Part shown: piece after piece, positions 1 to 5,019 of the stretch
Position numbering within the stretch: the first letter of the stretch is position 1
Layout of the letters: every line of letters begins with the position of its first letter
NCBI GenBank assembly: GCA_046758065.1
Contig: JBHHZM010000121.1
Coordinates: 1-9,272 of the forward strand
Direction of reading: 5' to 3'
From: JBHHZM01 sp046758065
Lineage (GTDB): Bacteria > Pseudomonadota > Alphaproteobacteria > JAAXGF01
Length of the DNA stretch: 9,272 bases
The notes under the pieces: model-generated
Told to the model about the DNA's origin: nothing
The model's database searches: none
What the model saw: only the letters and a program-made list of their open reading frames with translations
Translations under genes and position numbers: made by a program

Positions 1-526
1 ACTCGGCGGGGGTGACCTCCGGCAAGGCTAAAAAAAGGCCGCGGACCGAGCGAAGCGCCGTAAAACCCATGGCCGCGCGGTGGCGCAGGGCGACCGTATG
101 AAATCGTACGTGGTTCTCCAATTCGGCCCGCATGTCGGCGTCCTGCCAGTCCCGCAGGACAAAGAACGCCGCCAGCGAAACGCCGACCCCGAGGATAAAG
201 ACGAGAACGACGGATAAAAAGCGGCGCCCGCCGGGAATTGTGCCGAGAAAGCCGCCCGCCGCCCCCGGCGGAGATGACGCATCGCTCCCGGCGGCGTAAT
301 GTTCTCGATGGCCATCGGAGGACGCGGCCGATTCGAACCGGGGACAGGCGATATCCCGGGCGTCGGTTTCTACCGACGGAGTCGTCATAGCCGCGCCTTC
401 CCGCCCGAAGGTAGATAAAAAAGACTTTCCCCCATGTTCAGAGCCGGAATGAAACAGCGCATCATTGATTTGGATCGGGTTGGGCGAAGCCCTTCGGTCG
501 TGTCCTGTCGAGGTGGGGCGAAACAT
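1..526 (-). CDS. Membrane sensor protein with N-terminal part of a CHASE-like domain (partial, runs off left edge)
   Basis: The reading frame is open from the ATG at 526-524 to the left edge: 175 codons are present and the C-terminus is missing. Residues 1-102 are hydrophilic and low in complexity. A single membrane helix follows at about 103-124 (FLSVVLVFILGVGVSLAAFF). After it comes a stretch that reads like the start of a CHASE sensory domain: LRDWQDADMRAELENHVRF, then an arginine-rich helix ending ALRSVRGLFLALPEVTPAE. CHASE domains are periplasmic ligand sensors placed before histidine kinase, GGDEF/EAL or cyclase modules, so the lost part is probably such an output module, but it cannot be seen. 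Two starts are possible. The ATG at 526 has an in-frame stop just upstream and an AGGGG Shine-Dalgarno at 537-533. The internal ATG at 388 has GGGAAGG before it and gives a protein 46 residues shorter. I chose 526. The gene is divergent from the hemerythrin gene. Confidence 0.6.
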   Translation of the reverse strand, partial: MFRPTSTGHDRRASPNPIQINDALFHSGSEHGGKSFLSTFGREGAAMTTPSVETDARDIACPRFESAASSDGHREHYAAGSDASSPPGAAGGFLGTIPGGRRFLSVVLVFILGVGVSLAAFFVLRDWQDADMRAELENHVRFHTVALRHRAAMGFTALRSVRGLFLALPEVTPAE

Positions 527-530
527 GGTG

Positions 531-606
531 AGCCCCTATTTATTTTGTTATTATTGCGAACAAAAGTTAACGACGCTTGAATCGGGGAGTGTTGGCGCTA
601 CATAAT
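531..606. promoter_or_regulatory. AT-rich divergent promoter region between the CHASE sensor and hemerythrin genes
   Basis: This is the most AT-rich stretch of an otherwise GC-rich window (536-570 is almost all A/T). On the plus strand, TTGAAT at 577-582 and CATAAT at 601-606 are separated by 18 bp, a reasonable sigma70-like pair for the hemerythrin gene; transcription would begin near 613. On the minus strand the AT-rich block sits immediately before the ribosome binding site of the CHASE gene. No convincing -35/-10 pair could be fixed there: TTAACT/CAAAAT at 570-542 has 17-bp spacing but would start within the ribosome binding site. The role is inferred from position and composition only. 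Confidence 0.4.
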
Positions 607-748
607 CCGCATTGCGGCGGCGGAACCCCGATGCGGGGCATGCCTTCAGAATTCGCGAAAATCAGTCCGCCGTCGAGGGGCGGCGTTCAAGGATTAACCT
701 TGGGTTTCAACCCGGGGATACCTTCGCGGGGCAGTGCGAAGAAAGGGA
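607..748 (+). other. Possible structured 5' leader of the hemerythrin gene
   Basis: If transcription starts near 613, the message has about 135 nt before the ATG at 749. The stretch holds several short inverted repeats in a row: CCCCG-atg-CGGGG at 626-638, CCGCC/GGCGG at 667-671 and 679-683, AAGG/CCTT at 689-701, and GGGT/ACCC at 702-713. It does not match a riboswitch class that I can recognise, and such stems arise easily in GC-rich DNA. A GTG at 734, in frame with the gene, is an alternative start. Confidence 0.25.
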
Positions 749-1144
749 ATGAAGCCGATTTTGATACCCGAGTCTCTCAAGATCGGGCACGAGCTGATCG
801 ACAGCCAGCATCAGCGCATCGTCGATCACATCGTCTCTCTTGGCGCGCGCAACGGCGCGGCGCTACGGCCCGATCTCGATGCGCGTCTCGGCGAACTGCG
901 CGATCTGGAGCGCGAGCATTTCCGCGCCGAAGAACGCATAATGAGATCAGCGGGCTTCGACGGTCTCGCGGAGCACATCACGCATCACGAGAACTGCCTC
1001 TCCTTGTTGGACGGAAAAATCGCCCGGATACTCGAAAATTCGGCGATTTCGGAACAGGACCTCTCCGACCTCCTCGCGCTGTTCCTCGAGGACGTTTTCA
1101 AGGTGGACCTCAAATTCCAGGAGTTCCTCGTCGGGCAGAAATAG
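749..1144 (+). CDS. Bacteriohemerythrin-like di-iron protein with an altered last ligand
   Basis: A small single-domain protein of 131 residues (136 if the upstream GTG at 734 is used), close to the usual size of bacteriohemerythrins, which bind O2 at a non-haem di-iron site in a four-helix bundle and serve in oxygen storage, delivery or sensing. Numbered from the GTG start, ligand positions are visible: H26 (IDSQHQ), H62 and E66 (EHFRAEE), H81 and H85 (EHITHHE) and D125 (KVDLKF). The seventh ligand, normally the His of the C-terminal HxxxxD motif, aligns with D120 (LEDVFKVD). This could change iron or O2 binding. The ATG at 749 is preferred because MKPILIPESLKIG matches the usual short lead-in of the family and GAAG at 738-741 gives a plausible ribosome binding site. 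The gene stands alone, divergent from the CHASE sensor and convergent with ackA. No signal peptide or membrane helix is seen, so it is cytoplasmic. Confidence 0.85.
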   Translation: MKPILIPESLKIGHELIDSQHQRIVDHIVSLGARNGAALRPDLDARLGELRDLEREHFRAEERIMRSAGFDGLAEHITHHENCLSLLDGKIARILENSAISEQDLSDLLALFLEDVFKVDLKFQEFLVGQK

Positions 1145-1190
1145 CGGTAGTGCACAGATACAAACAAAAGATTCACGCGCTGATCCAACC

Positions 1191-1260
1191 CGTCATTCCG
1201 GCCGGAGCGAAGCGCAGAGCCGGAATCCACGAGCCGCTGGACCCCCGCTTTCGCGGGGGT
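1191..1260. repeat. REP-like pair of hairpins
   Basis: Two adjacent stem-loops lie downstream of the hemerythrin gene. The first pairs ATTCCGGC (1195-1202) with GCCGGAAT (1219-1226) around a 16-nt loop. The second pairs ACCCCCGC (1241-1248) with GCGGGGGT (1253-1260) around a TTTC loop. The wording (CGTCATTCCGG ... CGGAATCCA ... CCCCCGCTTTCGCGGGGG) resembles interspersed palindromic repeats seen in many copies in GC-rich proteobacterial genomes. Neither stem is followed by a T-run, so a classical terminator role is not supported. The flanks 1145-1190 and 1261-1337 hold nothing I can name. Confidence 0.55.
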
Positions 1261-1337
1261 GGCGGATGGACTGAACCATCAGTATGCGGCGCTACGCTAG
1301 ATCCGCTCTGGCCGGGGGAAGGTTTTCCGTCGGTCCG

Positions 1338-1487
1338 TTAACAGGCTGCTGAAAAAGTGTTGAGAGCGAGCGAATCCTCACCCTTCGACGGGCTCAGGGT
1401 GAGGCCAGGTTCCTGGATTCGCTCGCCCTCATGCTGAGCGTGTCGAAGTACGAGGGCGAGCGGCAGCACTTTTCAGCAGCCTGTTAA
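1338..1487. repeat. 150-bp inverted-repeat (MITE/BIME-like) element enclosing two inverted REP-like units
   Basis: The outer arms are TTAACAGGCTGCTGAAAAAG (1338-1357, continuing to T1358) and, on the other strand, TTAACAGGCTGCTGAAAAGT (1487-1468). They match except for one A of length. Inside are two 29-nt units in opposite orientation, at 1376-1404 and 1427-1455. After reverse-complementing the first they agree at 22 of 29 positions. Each folds as a hairpin with 9-bp arms, the second with one mismatch and one G-T pair. A further 12-bp pair (1366-1377 with 1415-1426) and the pair CTCGCCCTC/GAGGGCGAG (1422-1430 with 1452-1460) allow alternative folds. There is no coding capacity for a transposase, so a non-autonomous element or repeat insertion is likely. 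TTAA at each end could be part of the arm or a target duplication. The element lies between convergent genes, where insertion would be tolerated. Confidence 0.65.
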
Positions 1488-1497
1488 ATCCGGATTT
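1486..1497. other. Perfect 12-bp palindrome at the ackA stop codon
   Basis: AAATCCGGATTT is a perfect palindrome that shares a base with the TGA stop codon of ackA (1499-1497 on the minus strand) and abuts the right arm of the repeat element. It could be a weak hairpin or the remnant of an insertion site. There is no evidence for a binding protein. Confidence 0.3.
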
Positions 1498-2681
1498 CAC
1501 ATAAGCGCCCTGGTGTGGCGGGCGATCATCAGTTCCTCGTCGGTGGCGAGCACCCAGGCGGCGGTGCGGCTGCCGGGTGTCGAGATGCGCGCTCCGCCTC
1601 CCGCGTTCGCCGCCACGTCGAGCGCGACGCCGAGCCAGGCCAGGCGCCGGCAGACCCGGGCGCGCACGGGAGCGGCGTGTTCGCCGATGCCGCCGGTGAA
1701 GACAATCGCGTCGAGGCCGCCGAGCGCCGCGGCCATCGAGCCGACCTCGCGCGCGATGCGGTAGCAATAGAGCTCGACCGCCTCGGCCGCACCCTCGGCG
1801 TCGCTTTCGAGCAGGACGCGCATGTCGGCGCTGATCCCCGACAGACCGAGAAGGCCGCAGCGGTTGTAGAACAGGTCGGTCAGCGCCGGCTCGTCCATGC
1901 CCTCTTCGCGCATCAGATAGAGGATCACATCGGGATCGACCACGCCGCAGCGGGTTCCCATCGGCAGTCCGTCGAGGGTGGAAAAACCCATCGTCGTCGC
2001 GATGCTGCGGCCGTCCTCGATCGCGCACATGCTGGCGCCGTTGCCGAGATGGGCGACCACCAGTCGCCGGGGCAACGGCTCGCCGGTCGCTTCGGGAAGC
2101 GCGCTGACGATGTATTCGTAACTCAGTCCGTGGAAACCGTAACGGCGCAGGCCCTTGTCGCGCAGCTCGCGCGGCAGGGCGAGCCGGCGCGCGATCAGCG
2201 GCTGGGTGGTATGAAACGCGGTGTCGAAGCAGGCGACCTGGGGCAGGTCGGGCAGGCGGCGGGCGAGCGCCTCGATCGCCGCCAGATTGTGCGGCTGGTG
2301 ATGGGGCGCAAGCGGCGAAAGCGAGGCGATTTCGTCGATCAATCCGCGATCGACGCACGCCGGGGCCTCGCGCGCATTGCCGCCGTGCACCACGCGATGG
2401 CCGGCGGCGACGAGACGATGCTCGGTCGCCCGGCGTTCGAGCCATTCGAGCAGATACGACAGCGCCTCGGCATGGCTGCCGGGCGCGCCGGGACCGGGCC
2501 GCTGCCCGCTGGTCAGCGATCGTCCGCCGTCGTCGCGCGCTTCGAAGCGGGGTTCGGCGCCAATACCGGCGACCTGACCGCGCAGTGCGAGCACAGGGTC
2601 CGCGCCCTTCCCGTCGGTGTCGAACAGAGCGAATTTGAGGCTCGACGAACCGGCGTTGAGCACGAGGATGGCGTCGCTCAT
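1497..2681 (-). CDS. ackA: Acetate kinase
   Basis: Acetate kinase reversibly converts acetyl phosphate plus ADP to acetate plus ATP in the cytoplasm. The 394-residue length is normal for the family. The ASKHA-fold landmarks are all present: LVLNAGSSSLKF (residues 6-17), HRVVHGG with the substrate-binding arginine R96, CFDTAFH with D153, YGFHGLS with H184, HLGNGAS (211-217), MGTRCGVVDPD with the catalytic arginine R244, FTGGIGEH (328-335) and the C-terminal TDEEL. A strong AAGGAGG lies 9 bases before the ATG (2697-2691). The gene follows the citrate synthase gene by 43 bp on the same strand, so the two are probably co-transcribed. With pta next door it forms the Pta-AckA pathway, but here pta is on the opposite strand instead of in the common pta-ackA operon. 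Its likely job in this locus is to draw ATP from acetyl phosphate made by Xsc. Confidence 0.97.
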   Translation of the reverse strand: MSDAILVLNAGSSSLKFALFDTDGKGADPVLALRGQVAGIGAEPRFEARDDGGRSLTSGQRPGPGAPGSHAEALSYLLEWLERRATEHRLVAAGHRVVHGGNAREAPACVDRGLIDEIASLSPLAPHHQPHNLAAIEALARRLPDLPQVACFDTAFHTTQPLIARRLALPRELRDKGLRRYGFHGLSYEYIVSALPEATGEPLPRRLVVAHLGNGASMCAIEDGRSIATTMGFSTLDGLPMGTRCGVVDPDVILYLMREEGMDEPALTDLFYNRCGLLGLSGISADMRVLLESDAEGAAEAVELYCYRIAREVGSMAAALGGLDAIVFTGGIGEHAAPVRARVCRRLAWLGVALDVAANAGGGARISTPGSRTAAWVLATDEELMIARHTRALM

Positions 2682-2724
2682 GTTCCCTTCCCTCCTTGCG
2701 CGGCCCGACCGTGCGAACCCGGTT

Positions 2725-3867
2725 CTATCGCTCCGCCATCGGGATGTAATCGCGGAACCCGGGTCCCGTATAGTGGAGCCGCGGGCGGATCAGGATGTTG
2801 CTCGCGCGCTGCTCAAGCGCCTGAACGGTCCAGCCGGGAACGCGCCCGACGGCGAAGATCGGCACGAAGATGTCCTCGGGAAGACCGAGCAGGTGGTAGA
2901 CGACGCCGGCGTAGAAGTCGACGTTGACGTTGACGCCGTGGCGGGCGTAGGGCGCCATGGCGGCCACCACCGCGTCGAGTATTTCATACCAGCGCGGTTC
3001 CCCCATCTCCCGCGACAGCCGCTTGACTCCGTCGCGCATGTGGCGCGCCCGGGGATCCTCCGCCCGGTAGACGCGATGGCCGAAGCCCATCACCGGCGCG
3101 CGCTGCTTGCGTTTCCGCTTGACGTATTCGACGGCGCGCGCCGGCTCGCCGATCTCTTGCGCCATGCGCATCACGTCCTCGGCGGCGCCGCCGTGCGCCG
3201 GACCCGAGAGTGCGGCGAGCGCGGCGGTGATCGCGGCGTGCAGGTTCGCCTCGGTGCTGACGACGACGCGGGCCGTGAACGAAGAGGCGTTCGAGCCGTG
3301 CTCGGCGTGGAGCACCATGTCGGTGTCGATCAGACGGGCGGCCTCGGCGCTCGGTTCTTCGCCTCTCAGCATGTAGAGGAAATTCGCCGCGTGGCCCAGG
3401 GTCGGGCTCGGCGCGACCGGATCGCGCCCCTTCCGGATGCGGTGATGCGCGGCGACGATGACGGGCAACTGCGAGGCGAGACGAACGCCCTTGCGCAGGG
3501 TCGCTTCGCGCGAATTGTCGGCGGTGTCCGGGTCGAAGGCGGCGAGCGCCGAGACGGCGGTCCGCAGCACGTCCATCGGATGAGCGTTCCTGACGGCATT
3601 GATGATATCGTAGATTGCCGCCGGCAGGCTGCGGCCCGCCTTGAGATCTGCGTCGAAGGCGTCGAGCTCGGCGCGGGTGGGCAGTTCGCCCATGAGCAGC
3701 AGGTAAGCGGTTTCCTCGAAGCTCGAATGTTGCGCGAGGTCGTGAATCGAATAGCCGCAATACCGGAGTTCGCCGGCGCGACCGTCGATGAAGGTGGTGG
3801 CGGAGCGGTCGAAATAGACGTCCTTCAGTCCGCGGTGAATCTGGATCCGTTCGGAGATGTCGGTCAT
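2725..3867 (-). CDS. Citrate synthase (citrate/2-methylcitrate synthase family)
   Basis: It condenses acetyl-CoA (or possibly propionyl-CoA) with oxaloacetate to form citrate (or 2-methylcitrate). At 380 residues it belongs to the short form of the family, lacking the extra N-terminal domain of the approximately 430-residue NADH-regulated enzyme of enteric bacteria. The catalytic triad is visible: H225 (SGPAHGGAAE), H264 (MGFGHRVYR) and D317 (NVNVDFYAG). The HAEHGSNASSFTARV block (187-201) and the closing arginine-rich IRPRLHYTG (360-368) are also typical. The ATG at 3867 has CCGGAGCG upstream. Short citrate and methylcitrate synthases cannot be told apart safely by eye, so no symbol is given. 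No prpB or prpD neighbour is visible. The setting beside ackA, pta and xsc favours a role in feeding acetyl-CoA into the TCA or glyoxylate cycle during growth on C2 compounds. Confidence 0.93.
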   Translation of the reverse strand: MTDISERIQIHRGLKDVYFDRSATTFIDGRAGELRYCGYSIHDLAQHSSFEETAYLLLMGELPTRAELDAFDADLKAGRSLPAAIYDIINAVRNAHPMDVLRTAVSALAAFDPDTADNSREATLRKGVRLASQLPVIVAAHHRIRKGRDPVAPSPTLGHAANFLYMLRGEEPSAEAARLIDTDMVLHAEHGSNASSFTARVVVSTEANLHAAITAALAALSGPAHGGAAEDVMRMAQEIGEPARAVEYVKRKRKQRAPVMGFGHRVYRAEDPRARHMRDGVKRLSREMGEPRWYEILDAVVAAMAPYARHGVNVNVDFYAGVVYHLLGLPEDIFVPIFAVGRVPGWTVQALEQRASNILIRPRLHYTGPGFRDYIPMAER

Positions 3868-3973
3868 CGGTCACGCTCCGGAGTCGTGTGAGACGGCGTT
3901 TCGGCCGCAAGTTCGCAGCGCGCGCCGCCGGTTCGGCGTCGCCTTACCCGGAAGTTAAAGCATCGGAGGTCGC
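3868..3973. promoter_or_regulatory. Divergent intergenic region between citrate synthase and pta
   Basis: These 106 bp must carry the start signals for both divergent genes. GGAGG at 3965-3969 is the ribosome binding site of pta, 4 bases before its ATG. On the other strand CCGGAGCG serves the citrate synthase. A short AT-rich patch (AAGTTAAAG around 3953-3961) is the only promoter-like composition. I could not fix -35/-10 boxes or an operator. Confidence 0.35.
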
Positions 3974-4960
3974 ATGGACATTATCGAACGTTTGATCGCC
4001 GCGGCGAAGACCCGGAACCGCGCGGTGGTGCTGCCCGAAGGCGGCGACGAGCGCATCGTTCTCGCGGCCCGGCGACTGCGCGACGCGCGCATCGCGACCC
4101 CGGTCCTGCTCGGCGCGGCCGAGGAAGTGGCGGCCGCGGCGGCCAAAGTGGGCGTCTCGCTCGATGGCATCGCCGCGGTCGATCCCCGGACAAGCGCGAA
4201 GCGCGACGCCTATGCCGAAGTTCTTGCGTCGGCGCGCCCCGGATTCGACCCCAGGCTCGGGCATCGTCTGGTGCGCAAACCGCTCTACTTCGGCGCCTCG
4301 ATGGTCCGCGCCGGCGATGCCGATGCGATGCTCGCGGGCGTCGCCAACCCCACCCGGCGCGTGATCGAGGCCGGCCTTCTCGCCGTCGGTCTCGCCGAAG
4401 GGATCGCGACGCCGTCGAGCTTCTTCCTGATGGTGCTTCCCGAATTCCGGGGCGAGACCGACAGGCGTTTCATCTTCGCCGATTGCGCCGTCAACATCGA
4501 CCCGAGCGCCGAACAACTGGCCGATATCGCGCTGGCCTCGGCGGCCAGCGGCGCGAAGCTTCTCGGCGAGGAACCGCGCGTCGCCATGCTGTCGTTCTCG
4601 ACCCGGGGGAGCGCGCGACACGAGCGCGTCGACAAGGTGCGGAAGGCGCTGGAAATCGCGCGCCGGCGCGCGCCCGACCTCGCGATCGACGGCGAATTCC
4701 AACTCGACAGCGCCGTCGTTCCCGAAATCGCCGGCACGAAAGTCACGGGCGAAAGCCCAGTGGCGGGGCGCGCCAACGTGCTGGTCTTCCCCGATCTCGA
4801 CGCCGGCAACATCGGCTACAAGCTGACCCAGTACCTGGCCGGCGCCCGGGCGATCGGTCCCATGCTGCAAGGTTTCGCAAAACCCGTCAGCGATCTCTCG
4901 CGCGGCGCCGGCGTCGACGACATCGTCGCCACGACCGCGATTCTCCTGGCCCAGATTTAG
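3974..4960 (+). CDS. pta: Phosphate acetyltransferase
   Basis: It transfers the acetyl group between acetyl phosphate and CoA, here most likely making acetyl-CoA from the acetyl phosphate released by Xsc. At 328 residues it is the short, catalytic-domain-only form, without the N-terminal DRTGG/BioD-like regulatory part of the long enteric enzyme. Family motifs are clear: VVLPEGGDERI (18-28), MLAGVANPTRRVI (119-131), MLSFSTRGSA (205-214), then the block FPDLDAGNIGYKLTQYLAGA (272-291) and GPMLQGFAKPVSDLSRG (295-311). The catalytic S309 and R310 and D316 fall at the positions known from the archaeal Methanosarcina enzyme. GGAGG stands before the ATG. The gene is divergent from citrate synthase and convergent with xsc. 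A short-form Pta beside xsc is a recognised arrangement in sulfonate degraders and supports both calls. Confidence 0.96.
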   Translation: MDIIERLIAAAKTRNRAVVLPEGGDERIVLAARRLRDARIATPVLLGAAEEVAAAAAKVGVSLDGIAAVDPRTSAKRDAYAEVLASARPGFDPRLGHRLVRKPLYFGASMVRAGDADAMLAGVANPTRRVIEAGLLAVGLAEGIATPSSFFLMVLPEFRGETDRRFIFADCAVNIDPSAEQLADIALASAASGAKLLGEEPRVAMLSFSTRGSARHERVDKVRKALEIARRRAPDLAIDGEFQLDSAVVPEIAGTKVTGESPVAGRANVLVFPDLDAGNIGYKLTQYLAGARAIGPMLQGFAKPVSDLSRGAGVDDIVATTAILLAQI

Positions 4961-4971
4961 CCCCATGGAAC

Positions 4972-5019
4972 GCGGGGGCGCCTGCCTCGCGCTCCCTTTC
5001 CGCCCCCGCCCCCGCTTTT
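4972..5019. terminator. Shared terminator-like hairpin between convergent pta and xsc
   Basis: GCGGGGGCG (4972-4980) can pair with CGCCCCCGC at 5001-5009, or as GCGGGGGC with GCCCCCGC at 5008-5015. The latter places a TTTT tract (5016-5019) directly after the stem on the plus strand, a rho-independent shape for pta. The tract overlaps the last base of the xsc stop codon. On the minus strand the stem follows the xsc stop without a clear T-run, so termination there would be weaker. Confidence 0.55.

Noticed and set aside
28..315. Minus-strand ORF of 95 codons at the left end
   Set aside because: Out-of-frame shadow of the CHASE sensor, whose frame stays open to the edge and encodes a membrane helix and a recognisable domain start.
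434..580. Small plus-strand ORF of 48 codons
   Set aside because: No ribosome binding site, it lies antisense to the CHASE gene N-terminus, and nothing recognisable is encoded.
1241..1260. Rho-independent terminator of the hemerythrin gene
   Set aside because: The stem is perfect but no T-run follows on either strand; it fits a REP-like repeat better.
577..1341. Plus-strand open frame of 254 codons covering the hemerythrin gene
   Set aside because: It is out of frame with the hemerythrin, extends through REP repeats and has no recognisable domain.
1338..1487. Insertion sequence with its own transposase
   Set aside because: Only 150 bp long with no transposase frame, so at most a non-autonomous element or repeat cluster.
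1515..2927. Plus-strand open frame of 470 codons over ackA
   Set aside because: Shadow of acetate kinase; its end is arginine-rich low-complexity translation.
2617..3891. Plus-strand open frame of 424 codons over the citrate synthase gene
   Set aside because: Shadow of a gene with intact catalytic motifs on the other strand.
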